Positions 28,220-37,838 are shown, numbered from the stretch's first letter. The stretch: DNA of 64,000 bases from Pseudoalteromonas rubra (GCF_005887095.1 NZ_PNCI01000019.1:124001-188000); one strand, 5' to 3'. Program-made: numbers and translations. Notes: generated from the letters alone by a model not told the origin.

Positions 28220-29827
28220 TTACATCCGGAAAATGCCGAATTTTGAATCCTGCTCAGGTGCATTGACAGCCGCTTCAAGCGCCAGACCAAGAACCGTGCG
28301 TGTGTCGGCAGGATCGATAATGCCATCGTCCCACAAGCGCGCACTGGCGTAGTAGGGGTGGCCTTGCTTTTCGTATTGCTCGACAATTGGCTTTTTGAAC
28401 TCAGCCACTTCTTCGTCGCTCATCGACTGGCCTTTGCGTGCCAGACCGTCCTGACGGACTTGCGTCAGTACACCGGCAGCCTGCTCGCCACCCATGACCG
28501 AGATACGGGCATTGGGCCACATCCACATCATGGTGGGTTCATAGGCTCGGCCGCACATGCCGTAGTTACCGGCACCATATGAGCCACCGATCAGCACGGT
28601 AAATTTTGGCACGTCTGCACAAGACACAGCGGTAACCATTTTAGCGCCGTGTTTGGCAATACCTTCTGCTTCGTATTTTTGACCTACCATAAAGCCTGTG
28701 ATGTTCTGCAAGAACAGCAGCGGAATGTTGCGCTGGGCACAGAGCTGAATAAAGTGCGCGCCTTTTTGCGCCGATTCTGAGAATAAAATCCCATTATTAG
28801 CGACTATCCCAACCGGATGACCATAGATTTCGGCAAAGCCGGTAACCAGGGTTTCACCAAAGTAGCGTTTAAACTCGTCAAACTGTGAGTCGTCCACGAT
28901 ACGGGCGATGACTTCGCGTACGTCAAACGGCTTTTTAAGGTCCGTCCCGACGATGCCGTATATCTCACGGATATCGTATCGAGGCGCTTTAAAGTCTTTC
29001 AGAACTGGGCGAACAGGACGTTGGTGGTTGAGGCGGGAGACACATTGGCGGGCGATAGACAGCGCGTGCTCATCGTTTTCCGCATAATGGTCAGCAACCC
29101 CGGATACTTTACAGTGCACATCGGCACCACCGAGGTCTTCGGCGCTTACTTCCTCACCGGTTGCCGCTTTTACCAGTGGCGGACCCGCGAGGAAAATCGT
29201 CCCTTGTTCTTTTACTATGATACTTTCATCGGCCATCGCTGGCACGTATGCACCACCGGCGGTACACAGGCCCATCACCACGGCAATTTGCGGGATGCCT
29301 TTGGCAGACATACGCGCCTGGTTATAGAAAATACGGCCAAAGTGCAGTTTATCCGGGAATACTTCATCCTGCTCCGGCAGGTTTGCACCGCCTGAGTCAA
29401 CTAAATAAATGCAGGGCAGGTGGCAACGTTCTGCAATTTCTTGTGCGCGCAGGTGCTTTTTCACCGTCAGCGGGAAATAGGTGCCCCCTTTAACAGTCGC
29501 GTCGTTCGCCACTATCATGCACTCCACGCCTTTTACCCGGCCAATACCGGCCACGACACCGGCGCAGGGAATATCCTGTTCATACACACCATAGGCGGCG
29601 AACTGAGAGATCTCTAAAAACGGAGAGCCCTCGTCAAGCAGGTGCTCAATGCGGTCACGGACAAATAACTTGCCGCGACTCTGGTGGCGAGCGATCAGTG
29701 CTTCACCGCCGCCCATAGACAATGTGGCGACCTTATCATTGAGGTCGGCAACCAGAGACGCCATAGCGTCCTGGTTTGCCTTAAACTGCGGATCATGACT
29801 ATTAACAGTCGAGTTTAGTACTGTCAT
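28220..29827 (-). CDS. liuB: Methylcrotonyl-CoA carboxylase, carboxyltransferase beta subunit
   Basis: Carboxyltransferase subunit (535 residues) that transfers carboxyl from biotin to 3-methylcrotonyl-CoA; works with liuD. Two crotonase-like halves are visible. The N-terminal half has [30 protein letters not shown] acyl-CoA contacts ([13 protein letters not shown]) and [16 protein letters not shown]. The C-terminal half has [15 protein letters not shown] and [17 protein letters not shown]. The length matches the MCC beta family rather than the slightly shorter propionyl-CoA carboxylase subunit. TAAGGAGG at the end of liuA provides the ribosome site. Confidence 0.97.
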   Translation of the reverse strand: MTVLNSTVNSHDPQFKANQDAMASLVADLNDKVATLSMGGGEALIARHQSRGKLFVRDRIEHLLDEGSPFLEISQFAAYGVYEQDIPCAGVVAGIGRVKGVECMIVANDATVKGGTYFPLTVKKHLRAQEIAERCHLPCIYLVDSGGANLPEQDEVFPDKLHFGRIFYNQARMSAKGIPQIAVVMGLCTAGGAYVPAMADESIIVKEQGTIFLAGPPLVKAATGEEVSAEDLGGADVHCKVSGVADHYAENDEHALSIARQCVSRLNHQRPVRPVLKDFKAPRYDIREIYGIVGTDLKKPFDVREVIARIVDDSQFDEFKRYFGETLVTGFAEIYGHPVGIVANNGILFSESAQKGAHFIQLCAQRNIPLLFLQNITGFMVGQKYEAEGIAKHGAKMVTAVSCADVPKFTVLIGGSYGAGNYGMCGRAYEPTMMWMWPNARISVMGGEQAAGVLTQVRQDGLARKGQSMSDEEVAEFKKPIVEQYEKQGHPYYASARLWDDGIIDPADTRTVLGLALEAAVNAPEQDSKFGIFRM

Positions 29828-29836
29828 GCTGCCTCC

Positions 29837-31012
29837 TTAGCGGCTTTCGGTGAACAGCTCACGACCGATCAGCATACGGCGGATCTCAGACGTGCCGGCG
29901 CCTATTTCATACAGTTTGGCATCACGCAGTAAGCGTCCGGTAGGATACTCATTGATATAACCGTTACCGCCCAGCAACTGAATTGCATCAAGCGCCATTT
30001 TGGTTGCCAGCTCGGCGGCATACAGAATTGCACCTGCGGCATCTTTACGGGTGGTCTCACCGCGGTCACAGGCTTTAGCCACTGTGTAAACGTAAGAGCG
30101 CGCCGCATTCATTTGCGTATACATGTCGGCGATTTTGCCCTGTACAAGCTGGAATTCGCCGATAGACTGGTTGAACTGCTTACGCTCGTGGATGTAAGGC
30201 ACAACCACATCCATACAAGCCTGCATGATCCCAAGTGGGCCACCGGCCAGAACCACACGTTCATAATCCAGACCACTCATCAGGACCTTAACGCCTTCAT
30301 TATAGTTACCCAGAATATTCTCTTCAGGCACTTCACAGTTTTCAAACACCAGCTCACAAGTGTTGGAGCCGCGCATGCCCAGTTTGTCCAGCTTTTGTGC
30401 GGTAGAGAAGCCCGGGAAGTTTTTCTCAACGATGAATGCCGTGATACCACGCGGACCGGCTTCTAAATCGGTTTTTGCATAGATCACAAAGACGTCGGCA
30501 TCCGGACCATTGGTGATCCACATTTTATTGCCGTTGAGAATAAACTTATCGCCTTTTTTCTCGGCTTTGAGTTTCATAGATACTACATCTGAGCCCGAGT
30601 TTGGTTCACTCATCGCCAGTGCGCCGATGTGCTCGCCGGAGACCAGTTTAGGCAGGTACTTTTCTTTTTGTGCCCGGTTGCCATTGCGGTTGATCTGGTT
30701 GACACATAAGTTTGAGTGCGCACCGTAACTCAAGCCGATAGAGGCGCTGGCACGGCTGATCTCTTCCATCGCAATAACATGCTCGAGATAGCCCATGTTT
30801 GCGCCACCGAACTCTTCTGGTACTGTGATGCCCAGCAGACCCATGTCACCAAACTTTGGCCACATTTCATTTGGGAAAGCGTTTTCTTCGTCGGTTTTTT
30901 CTGCCAGTGGAGCGATTTCGCTGCTGGCAAAGCTATTGACGTGGTCACGGATCATGTCCGCGGTTTCGCCCAGGCCAAAGTTAAGTTCTTTATAAAGTGA
31001 TACTGTGCTCAT
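29837..31012 (-). CDS. liuA: Isovaleryl-CoA dehydrogenase
   Basis: FAD-dependent acyl-CoA dehydrogenase (391 residues) that converts isovaleryl-CoA to 3-methylcrotonyl-CoA, the first committed step of the operon. The catalytic base identifies the subfamily. Glu251 in [14 protein letters not shown] is the position used by isovaleryl-CoA dehydrogenases, while the usual catalytic Glu near the C-terminus is replaced ([10 protein letters not shown] instead of a YEGT-type motif). [10 protein letters not shown] and [12 protein letters not shown] are the flavin and substrate loops. It is the first enzyme gene after liuR, 81 nt downstream of it. Confidence 0.97.
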   Translation of the reverse strand: MSTVSLYKELNFGLGETADMIRDHVNSFASSEIAPLAEKTDEENAFPNEMWPKFGDMGLLGITVPEEFGGANMGYLEHVIAMEEISRASASIGLSYGAHSNLCVNQINRNGNRAQKEKYLPKLVSGEHIGALAMSEPNSGSDVVSMKLKAEKKGDKFILNGNKMWITNGPDADVFVIYAKTDLEAGPRGITAFIVEKNFPGFSTAQKLDKLGMRGSNTCELVFENCEVPEENILGNYNEGVKVLMSGLDYERVVLAGGPLGIMQACMDVVVPYIHERKQFNQSIGEFQLVQGKIADMYTQMNAARSYVYTVAKACDRGETTRKDAAGAILYAAELATKMALDAIQLLGGNGYINEYPTGRLLRDAKLYEIGAGTSEIRRMLIGRELFTESR

Positions 31013-31093
31013 CTGTAGTTATCCTGTGTGAGAGTTATTCTTGATTAAGCACTCGCCGCGACTCGCATTAAGTGCTACATTATTGCTCAATCA

Positions 31094-31486
31094 CTATTCA
31101 TCTAAATTCTTTAATGTATCCAGACAGCGACGTTCTGCTGTCACCAGCTCCATCAGGACGACTTTAATATCGTCCATTTGCTGACTCAGATCGGCCTTTT
31201 TTTCTTCGATCAGTTGCAGCATAGTATGAAGCTGTTTGGCGCTTGATTTGTCAGCGTCGTAAAGCTCAAACAATCTACCGGTTTCTGCCAGGGTAAAGCC
31301 CAATCGCTTGCCACGCAGAATGAGTTTCAGGCGCACTTTATCGCGCTTAGAATAAATGCGGGTCTGGCCATGGCGTTCAGGTGAAAGTAATCCCTGATCT
31401 TCATAAAACCGAATACTTCGGGTGGTAATATCAAACTCCTTGGCGAGTTCGCTGATTGAATAAGTTGGTTCTTTGTTGTCTTGCAT
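31094..31486 (-). CDS. liuR: MerR-family transcriptional regulator LiuR
   Basis: DNA-binding regulator of branched-chain amino acid catabolism, 130 residues. The N-terminal winged helix-turn-helix (YSISELAKEFDITTRSIRFY, then EDQGLLSPERHGQTRIYSKRD) is the MerR signature. A dimerising coiled coil follows (residues 75-125, including LHTMLQLIEEKKADLSQQMDD). There are no metal-binding cysteines in the sensor position, so an acyl-CoA or other organic effector is likely. It heads the liu operon, and a 16-bp palindromic box lies 47 nt upstream, so autoregulation is likely. A second similar box faces the valine/isoleucine genes. Confidence 0.95.
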   Translation of the reverse strand: MQDNKEPTYSISELAKEFDITTRSIRFYEDQGLLSPERHGQTRIYSKRDKVRLKLILRGKRLGFTLAETGRLFELYDADKSSAKQLHTMLQLIEEKKADLSQQMDDIKVVLMELVTAERRCLDTLKNLDE

Positions 31487-31532
31487 CGTTTACGCACTTA
31501 CATCAAAACTGATTTGTCCAATATAAGTGAAG

Positions 31533-31548
31533 TTTACGTAAAGGTAAA
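31533..31548 (-). promoter_or_regulatory. Putative LiuR operator and liuR promoter
   Basis: The box reads TTTACCTTTACGTAAA on the minus strand, an imperfect palindrome with TTTAC/GTAAA ends. It overlaps a candidate promoter TTTACC-17 nt-TATATT for liuR, covering the -35 element and the first part of the spacer. A related half site, GCGTAAACG, touches the liuR start at 31487-31495. Confidence 0.65.
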
Positions 31549-31792
31549 GTATGGCGTTTGTTTCATCCTATAGTCGCATATCGCAACCGCTCATACTGGT
31601 CTACTTTAGGTATTCGTTTTGCTTACAGAAGACCCGCTGAGGCACTCCAGATGGTACGTCACAATGCAGTATAGTCGCGTTATTCGAGACTGACTGGCGA
31701 GGAGGACGACACATCGTAAGTCACACCAGTGGCAACCTCGATGTGCAACTTAACTTTACACTTTCAGAGATCGCAATTTGCTTGATTTTAGA

Positions 31793-31808
31793 TTTACGTT
31801 GGCGTAAA
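31793..31808 (+). promoter_or_regulatory. Putative LiuR operator in front of the thiolase/valine-isoleucine genes
   Basis: The box TTTACGTTGGCGTAAA has the same TTTAC/GTAAA ends as the liuR box and is extended by a third half site CGTAAA (31809-31814). A candidate promoter TTGGCG-17 nt-TATGCT (31799-31827) has its -35 inside the box. This links both operons to one regulator by sequence. Confidence 0.65.
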
Positions 31809-31882
31809 CGTAAATATTAGGTATGCTCGACGTAAGAGATTACTAAAAGCAAGCAACTTGCTTGTAAACAGGAGTTTTTTTA

Positions 31883-33061
31883 ATGAGTAACGAAGCTGTT
31901 GTCATTGTTGCTGCCAAACGTACCCCTATGGGTGGATTTATGGGCAGTCTTTCTGGTGCCAGTGCAACTGACCTGGGTGCCACCGCAATTAAAGCTGTGA
32001 TGGCTGATACTGGGCTGTCTGATGCCAGTATAGACGAAGTGATCATGGGCTGTGTATTGCCAGCTGGCTTAGGTCAGGCGCCAGCGCGTCAGGCGATGTT
32101 ACATGCCGGCCTGGCTCGTTCAACGGGCGCAACCACTATCAATAAAGTCTGTGGCTCAGGCTTGAAAGCGGCTATGTTCGCTCACGACCTGATCAAAGCA
32201 GGCAGCATTAGTACAGCGGTCGCTGGTGGTATGGAGAGCATGACGAATGCTCCTTACTTCATTCCTAAAGCGCGTGGTGGCATGCGCATGGGCCATGGCG
32301 AAATTAAAGATCACATGATGGCGGATGGCCTCGAAGATGCTTACGACAATAAAGCTATGGGCTGCTTCGCACAAGATACGGCCGATGAATACGGCATTAC
32401 CCGTGACAATATGGACGAGTTTGCGCTGAGCTCACTGAGTAAAGCCAATGCTGCTATTGAAAACGGTAGCTTTAACAACGAAATTGCCGCACATACCATT
32501 TCTACCCGTAAAGGTGATGTGGAAGTGGCGATTGATGAGCAGCCTGGTAATGCGCGCCCGGACAAGATCCCGTCACTGCGCCCGGCGTTCAAAAAAGATG
32601 GCACTATCACTGCGGCTAACTCGTCTTCTATCTCTGACGGCGCAGCAGCGCTGGTATTGATGAGCGAATCAGAAGCGAAACGTCACGGTCTAACACCACT
32701 GTGTAAGATTGCAGGTCACACCACACATTCTCAGGCGCCTGCCGAGTTCACTGTGGCACCTGTTGGTGCAATGAACAAGTTGCTTGAGCAAACTGGCTGG
32801 TCTAAAGACGACGTCGATTTGTGGGAGATCAACGAAGCATTCGCTATGGTCACTATGTTGGCGATCAGCGAGCTTAGCCTGGATCAGAGCAAAGTAAACG
32901 TGAATGGTGGTGCGTGTGCATTGGGTCACCCAATCGGTGCCAGTGGCGCGCGTATTCTGGTAACGCTTATTCATGCACTGCGCAATCGCGGTTTATCAAA
33001 AGGCATTGCCTCACTGTGTATCGGTGGTGGTGAAGCGGTGGCATTAGCCGTCGAAGTTTAA
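31883..33061 (+). CDS. Acetyl-CoA C-acyltransferase (degradative thiolase)
   Basis: Thiolase of 392 residues that splits a 3-ketoacyl-CoA with CoA. The nucleophile is Cys90 in KVCGSGLKAAM. The His motif is NEAFAMV, and the C-terminal acid-base Cys region is GGACALGHPIGASGAR followed by CIGGGEAVA. In this setting the substrates are probably 2-methylacetoacetyl-CoA from isoleucine (giving propionyl- and acetyl-CoA) and possibly acetoacetyl-CoA from leucine. Upstream is a LiuR-type box, and AGGAG lies 9-12 nt before the ATG. A terminator-like hairpin follows before mmsA, so it may be made in excess of the downstream genes. Confidence 0.95.
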   Translation: MSNEAVVIVAAKRTPMGGFMGSLSGASATDLGATAIKAVMADTGLSDASIDEVIMGCVLPAGLGQAPARQAMLHAGLARSTGATTINKVCGSGLKAAMFAHDLIKAGSISTAVAGGMESMTNAPYFIPKARGGMRMGHGEIKDHMMADGLEDAYDNKAMGCFAQDTADEYGITRDNMDEFALSSLSKANAAIENGSFNNEIAAHTISTRKGDVEVAIDEQPGNARPDKIPSLRPAFKKDGTITAANSSSISDGAAALVLMSESEAKRHGLTPLCKIAGHTTHSQAPAEFTVAPVGAMNKLLEQTGWSKDDVDLWEINEAFAMVTMLAISELSLDQSKVNVNGGACALGHPIGASGARILVTLIHALRNRGLSKGIASLCIGGGEAVALAVEV

Positions 33062-33070
33062 GTTAAGTAT

Positions 33071-33105
33071 AGCGCCGCAACGACAATAATTAAGCGGCGC
33101 TTTTT
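33071..33105 (+). terminator. Terminator-like hairpin between the thiolase gene and mmsA
   Basis: An 8-bp GC-rich stem, AGCGCCGC (33071-33078) with GCGGCGCT (33094-33101), has a 15-nt loop and a T run 33101-33105. Only 25 nt separate it from the mmsA start, too little for a new promoter, so it probably acts as a partial terminator. Confidence 0.75.
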
Positions 33106-33130
33106 CGTTTTAATTGGGGGAGGAGTGCAC

Positions 33131-34621
33131 ATGCACCAGGTACCATTATACATCAACGGTGAATTTACCCAGTCTCAGTCTGACAAGTGGCTAGATGTCG
33201 TCAATCCGGCGAATCAGGAAGTTTTGGCGAAGGTGCCATGCGCGACACAGGATGAAGTACAGGCCGCTATTTCGTCTGCACAAGAAGCATTTAAAACCTG
33301 GCGTAATGTCCCGGTAACAGAGCGTGCTCGTATCATGATGCGCTATGCGGCACTGTTAAAAGAGCACCAGGAAGAGATTGCGACTATTATCTGCCATGAG
33401 CTTGGCAAGACCTTTGAAGATGCCAAGGGCGATGTATGGCGTGGTATTGAAGTGGTTGAGCAGGCGGCCAATGCGCCGGCGCTAATGATGGGCGAAACGG
33501 TTGAGAACGTTGCCCGTAATATCGACACTTATTCTTATATTCAACCGCTGGGCGTGTGTGCGGGTATCACCCCGTTTAACTTCCCGGCGATGATTCCATT
33601 GTGGATGTTCCCAATGGCGATTGTGTGTGGTAACACCTTCGTATTAAAGCCTTCTGAGCAAGACCCTCTGACGCCAATGCGTTTGGTTGAGCTATTCGAA
33701 GAAGCTGGCGCACCAAAAGGGGTTCTGCAAGTAGTACATGGTGCAAAAGAGCAGGTTGACCAAATCCTGACAGCGCCTGAAGTACGCGCGATTTCTTTTG
33801 TTGGCTCATGCGGTGTAGGGTCTTATATCTACAGCAAAGGCACTGAGAACCTGAAACGTGTTCAGGCCTGCGTAGGCGCGAAAAACCATATGGTGATCAT
33901 GCCAGATGCCAGCCGCGAGCAAACCATCAATAACCTGGTCGGTTCATCTGTGGGCGCAGCAGGTCAGCGTTGTATGGGTATCTCGGTTGCGGTGTTTGTT
34001 GGCAAGTCTAAAGAGTGGATCGACGATTTAAAAGCCGGCCTTGAAAAAGTACGCCCGGGTGTGTGGAACGACCCAGAAGCGGCCTATGGCCCGCAAACCT
34101 CGGCTCAGGCAAAAGCACGTATTCTGTCGCTGATAGAAAGCGGTAAACAACAAGGTGCAACTTGTCTGCTGGATGGCTCAGACTTTACGGTTGAAGGCTA
34201 CGAAAACGGCAACTGGGTTGGTCCAACGCTGTTTACAGACGTCACGCCAGACATGGACATCTACAAGCAGGAGATCTTTGGCCCCGTACTGAACTGCGTA
34301 TGTGTTGATACTCTGGAAGAGGCCATTGAACTGGTTAATAACAGCCCTTATGGTAACGGTACGTCTCTGTTCACGGCAAGCGGCGCAGCAGCACGTAAGT
34401 TCCAGAATGAAATCGAAGTAGGTCAGGTGGGCATCAATATTCCGATTCCTGTGCCACTGCCGTTCTTCTCATTCACCGGCTGGAAAAACTCTTTCTATGG
34501 CGACCAACACACCTATGGTAAACAGGGTGTGCGTTTCTACACAGAAACCAAGACCATTACTTCACGTTGGTTTGCCGATGAGGCCGTAACAGGCCCGAAT
34601 ATGAGCATCAACCTGCGATAA
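33131..34621 (+). CDS. mmsA: CoA-acylating methylmalonate-semialdehyde dehydrogenase
   Basis: Oxidises methylmalonate semialdehyde (valine route) to propionyl-CoA with NAD+ and CoA, losing CO2. The 496 residues belong to the ALDH fold. The catalytic Cys281 lies in [11 protein letters not shown], the NAD-binding stretch is [14 protein letters not shown], and the N-terminal substrate region is [33 protein letters not shown] is characteristic of this subfamily, which lacks the usual catalytic Glu of hydrolytic ALDHs. I chose the ATG at 33131, 5 nt after GGAGGAG; a GTG at 33125 overlaps that ribosome site. Confidence 0.97.
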   Translation: MHQVPLYINGEFTQSQSDKWLDVVNPANQEVLAKVPCATQDEVQAAISSAQEAFKTWRNVPVTERARIMMRYAALLKEHQEEIATIICHELGKTFEDAKGDVWRGIEVVEQAANAPALMMGETVENVARNIDTYSYIQPLGVCAGITPFNFPAMIPLWMFPMAIVCGNTFVLKPSEQDPLTPMRLVELFEEAGAPKGVLQVVHGAKEQVDQILTAPEVRAISFVGSCGVGSYIYSKGTENLKRVQACVGAKNHMVIMPDASREQTINNLVGSSVGAAGQRCMGISVAVFVGKSKEWIDDLKAGLEKVRPGVWNDPEAAYGPQTSAQAKARILSLIESGKQQGATCLLDGSDFTVEGYENGNWVGPTLFTDVTPDMDIYKQEIFGPVLNCVCVDTLEEAIELVNNSPYGNGTSLFTASGAAARKFQNEIEVGQVGINIPIPVPLPFFSFTGWKNSFYGDQHTYGKQGVRFYTETKTITSRWFADEAVTGPNMSINLR

Positions 34622-34642
34622 CGCCAGTCAGTTAACCTATCA

Positions 34643-34663
34643 GGCCCGGCACTTGCCCGGGCC
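34643..34663 (+). other. GC-rich hairpin between mmsA and the acyl-CoA dehydrogenase gene
   Basis: A 7-bp stem, GGCCCGG (34643-34649) with CCGGGCC (34657-34663), has a 7-nt loop and no T run. It lies in a 131-nt spacer. Messenger stabilisation or processing is more likely than termination. Confidence 0.5.
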
Positions 34664-34752
34664 GCAAGTAGTAATCCCTGAAACTCAGGTACATAAGAAT
34701 AACGCCGGGCAGAATCATCACTTCGCCCGCTATGACAACAAGTGAGGTCTTT

Positions 34753-35910
34753 ATGGACTTTAATCTCAACGAAGATCAACAGGCTTTTGCCGAAACCGCC
34801 TATCAGTTTGCCATGAGCGAACTGGCGCCCCATGCCGCTGAATGGGATCAGAAACATATTTTCCCTAAAGACGTGATTAAAAAAGCCGGTGAGCTGGGCT
34901 TTTGTGGCCTATATACGCCGGAAGAAGCGGGCGGCCTGGGTCTGTCGCGTCTTGATTCAAGCATTATCTTTGAACAATTGTCGATGGGCTGTACGGCCAC
35001 AACGGCGATGCTGACCATACACAATATGGCCACCTGGATGATTGCCAGCTTCGCCACTCAGGCGGTAAAGGATCAGTACATGGACCAACTAGTGATGGGT
35101 GAGCTACTGGCATCTTACTGCCTGACCGAACCAGGCTCAGGCTCTGATGCGGCATCACTGAAAACCAAAGCGGTACTCGAAGGCGATGAGTATGTCCTGA
35201 ATGGGTCAAAAATGTTTATCTCGGGCGCGGGTGAAACCGATGTGCTGGTGGTAATGGCACGTACCGGAGAAGACGGTCCTAAAGGCATTTCTGCCTTTGT
35301 TGTGCCGGCTGATGCCGAGGGCGTTATCTATGGTAAAGCCGAAGAGAAAATGGGCTGGAATGCGCAGCCAACCCGCCTGGTGACATTCGAAAATGTTCGT
35401 ATTCCGGCGGCTAACCTGATGGGCAAAGAAGGTGAAGGCTTTAAATTTGCCATGCAGGGCCTGGATGGCGGACGTATTAACATTGCAACTTGTTCAATTG
35501 GTACTGCACAACAGGCGCTGAACACAGCAAAAGAATATATGCAGGAGCGCCAGCAGTTTGGTAAGCCCCTCGCGGCATTCCAGGCACTTCAGTTTAAGAT
35601 TGCCGATATGAACACGGAACTGGTTGCCGCGCGTCAGATGGTCCGTCTGGCTGCGTTCAAACTGGACAGCAACGACAGTGAAAAAACCACTTACTGTGCC
35701 ATGGCTAAACGCTTTGCGACTGACGTCGGTACTAAGGTTTGTGATGATGCATTACAGATCCACGGTGGTTATGGCTACATCAAAGAATACCCACTTGAGC
35801 GCCACCTGCGTGATGTACGCGTTCACCAAATCCTGGAAGGCACCAATGAGATCATGCGGGTGATCATTGCACGCCGAATTCTAGCCGAAGGCGCAGCTAG
35901 CGTACTGTAG
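34753..35910 (+). CDS. Acyl-CoA dehydrogenase, probably isobutyryl/2-methylbutyryl-CoA
   Basis: Flavoprotein of 385 residues that forms the enoyl-CoA from short branched acyl-CoAs (isobutyryl-CoA from valine, 2-methylbutyryl-CoA from isoleucine). Family motifs are CLTEPGSGSD and KMFISGAGETDV (flavin and substrate loops), and the C-terminal catalytic Glu is in HQILEGTNEIMR. That base position is the usual one and differs from the neighbouring isovaleryl-CoA dehydrogenase. I set the start at the ATG at 34753 (MDFNLNEDQQ) with GAGG upstream; the extension to 34732 is not family-like. The exact substrate is inferred from the operon. Confidence 0.93.
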   Translation: MDFNLNEDQQAFAETAYQFAMSELAPHAAEWDQKHIFPKDVIKKAGELGFCGLYTPEEAGGLGLSRLDSSIIFEQLSMGCTATTAMLTIHNMATWMIASFATQAVKDQYMDQLVMGELLASYCLTEPGSGSDAASLKTKAVLEGDEYVLNGSKMFISGAGETDVLVVMARTGEDGPKGISAFVVPADAEGVIYGKAEEKMGWNAQPTRLVTFENVRIPAANLMGKEGEGFKFAMQGLDGGRINIATCSIGTAQQALNTAKEYMQERQQFGKPLAAFQALQFKIADMNTELVAARQMVRLAAFKLDSNDSEKTTYCAMAKRFATDVGTKVCDDALQIHGGYGYIKEYPLERHLRDVRVHQILEGTNEIMRVIIARRILAEGAASVL

Positions 35911-35922
35911 AGGAGCATCATT

Positions 35923-36699
35923 ATGTCAGCACAATTGAAACTCGAAAAACAAGGTCATATTGCGGTTGTGACTATGTCCAACCCACCAGCAAACACCTGG
36001 ACTCGCGATACTTTGGTTGGTCTGAAGGAGCTGGTAACAGAGCTTAATGCCGATAAAAACATTTACTCTTTGGTGATCACTGGGGAAGGTGAAAAGTTCT
36101 TCTCAGCGGGCGCTGATCTGAATGTATTTGCCGATGGTGACAAAGGCGTTGCGGCGGACATGTCTCGCGTATTTGGTGAAGCGTTTGAAACCCTGAGTGA
36201 TTTCCGTGGTGTGTCTATTGCAGCCATTAATGGCTTCGCAATGGGCGGTGGTCTGGAAGTCGCGCTGGCCTGTGATATTCGTATTGCAGAAGCACAGGCT
36301 CAAATGGCTCTGCCAGAAGCCAAAGTTGGCCTGTTACCTTGTGCAGGTGGCACACAAAACCTGTCATGGCTGGTCGGTGAAGGCTGGGCGAAGCGTATGA
36401 TCTTATGTGGTGAGCGCCTTAAAGCCGACAAAGCTCAGCAGATTGGACTGGTTGAAGAAGTGGTTGAGCAAGGCAAAGCGCTGGAAGCTGCACTTGAGCT
36501 GGCTAAGAAAGTTGAAGATCAAAGCCCGGTGGCTGTGACCGCTTGTAAAGCCCTGATCCAAAAAGGTCGCTCAGGTACTATCAACAGCGCATTGCCGCTT
36601 GAGCGCGAGCTGTTCGTGACTTTGTTCGACACGCAAGATCAAAAAGAGGGCGTCAATGCCTTCTTGGAAAAACGTAAAGCAAACTGGGTGAATGGCTAA
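35923..36699 (+). CDS. Enoyl-CoA hydratase (valine/isoleucine route)
   Basis: Crotonase-fold hydratase of 258 residues that hydrates methacrylyl-CoA or tiglyl-CoA. The two oxyanion-hole segments are EKFFSAGADLNVF and NGFAMGGGLEVALACDIR. PEAKVGLLPCAGGTQNLSWLVGE holds the glutamate region. AGGAG stands 7 nt before the ATG. It ends with TAATG, sharing one base with the next gene. The substrate follows from its position between the dehydrogenase and the hydroxyisobutyryl-CoA hydrolase, as crotonase members are not separable by motif alone. Confidence 0.93.
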   Translation: MSAQLKLEKQGHIAVVTMSNPPANTWTRDTLVGLKELVTELNADKNIYSLVITGEGEKFFSAGADLNVFADGDKGVAADMSRVFGEAFETLSDFRGVSIAAINGFAMGGGLEVALACDIRIAEAQAQMALPEAKVGLLPCAGGTQNLSWLVGEGWAKRMILCGERLKADKAQQIGLVEEVVEQGKALEAALELAKKVEDQSPVAVTACKALIQKGRSGTINSALPLERELFVTLFDTQDQKEGVNAFLEKRKANWVNG

Positions 36700-37838
36700 T
36701 GGTTGAATTACAGTTACTGAACCAGGCAGATGCCCCAGTGGTATTTGAGTTGGCGCACTGTAATAACGGCATGAAGGTGGCGGTTGCCACCCTCAATGCG
36801 CCAAAAGCACTCAATGCACTGAACTTGGGAATGATCCGCTTATTGGATCCACAGCTTAAGGCCTGGGCTGAAGACGAGCAGATAGCTATGGTGCTGCTCA
36901 AAGGCGCAGGTGAAAAAGCCTTTTGTGCCGGTGGTGATGTGGTTAGTCTGTACAACGCGATGGCTGCCGAAGATGGCAATAATCATCTGGAAGTTTTCTT
37001 TTCCGAGGAATATCGCCTCGATTACCACATCCACAATTATGATAAACCGATCCTGCTTTGGGGCAATGGTATCATCATGGGTGGCGGTCTTGGTCTGATG
37101 GCCGGTGCCAGTCATCGTGTGGTGACCGAGTCATCACGTATTGCGATGCCCGAAATCACCATTGGCTTGTATCCGGATGTTGGCGGCAGCTACTTCCTGA
37201 ACAAGATGCCTGCGGGTGTTGGTTTATTCCTTGGCCTTACGGGTGCTTCCATCAATGCCACCGATGCCAAATTTGTTGGCCTGGCCGATCATTATATGGA
37301 TGGCGAGCGCCTGGATATGCTGCTGCATAACCTCAGTGAAGTAAACTGGGGCAAAACCAATGTGCTTAATCATGAGAAGCTGACTCAGTTACTGATTTCG
37401 CTTGATGAAGCATCGCACATTCCGCCGCGCAGCGAAATTAAGCCGCTGGCTGACTCGTTCGCTCAACTTGCCGAGTTTGACACCCTGGAAGCCCAGGTTG
37501 AGCATATTCTGGCGCTCGACAGCACAGAGAACAAATGGCTAAGCAAAGCACAAAAAGCCCTCAAGCATGGCTCTCCACTCAGTGCCGTGTTAATCCAGGC
37601 ACAATTAAATCGTGCTGAAGGCTTGTCACTCAAAGATTGTTTTCAACGCGAGCTGGCAATGTCGGTGCGTTGCGGTGAAGTGGGCGAGTTCCGTGAAGGT
37701 GTGCGTGCACTGCTGATTGACAAAGACGGACAGCCACAGTGGCAGTTTAAGACCATTGCGGATGTCGACAGCGCTGTGATCGACAGCTTTTTTGCCCCGC
37801 GCTGGGAAGAAAGTGAACATCCTCTGGCTGATCTATAA
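36699..37838 (+). CDS. 3-hydroxyisobutyryl-CoA hydrolase
   Basis: Crotonase-superfamily thioesterase of 379 residues, longer than a hydratase because of the C-terminal domain typical of this subgroup. It frees 3-hydroxyisobutyrate from its CoA ester in valine breakdown. Strong markers are EKAFCAGGDVVSLY, DKPILLWGNGIIMGGGLGLM and ASHRVVTESSRIAMPEITIG followed by LYPDVGGSYFLN, the hydrolase signature. Its start overlaps the preceding stop by one base. It is followed after 11 nt by mmsB, which uses its product. Some databases label this group simply enoyl-CoA hydratase/isomerase. Confidence 0.94.
   Translation: MVELQLLNQADAPVVFELAHCNNGMKVAVATLNAPKALNALNLGMIRLLDPQLKAWAEDEQIAMVLLKGAGEKAFCAGGDVVSLYNAMAAEDGNNHLEVFFSEEYRLDYHIHNYDKPILLWGNGIIMGGGLGLMAGASHRVVTESSRIAMPEITIGLYPDVGGSYFLNKMPAGVGLFLGLTGASINATDAKFVGLADHYMDGERLDMLLHNLSEVNWGKTNVLNHEKLTQLLISLDEASHIPPRSEIKPLADSFAQLAEFDTLEAQVEHILALDSTENKWLSKAQKALKHGSPLSAVLIQAQLNRAEGLSLKDCFQRELAMSVRCGEVGEFREGVRALLIDKDGQPQWQFKTIADVDSAVIDSFFAPRWEESEHPLADL

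Larger units (their letters stand above)
31487..31882. other. Control region between the leucine and valine/isoleucine operons
   Basis: The 396-nt divergent region carries two LiuR-type boxes listed separately (31533-31548 and 31793-31808). Its middle (about 31600-31760) contains no convincing gene. It does contain a 24-nt stretch at 31623-31646 that matches 20 of 24 bases upstream of the hydrolase gene at 9103-9126. A GAGGAGGA ribosome-site-like run near 31700 is not followed by a start codon. Confidence 0.6.
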
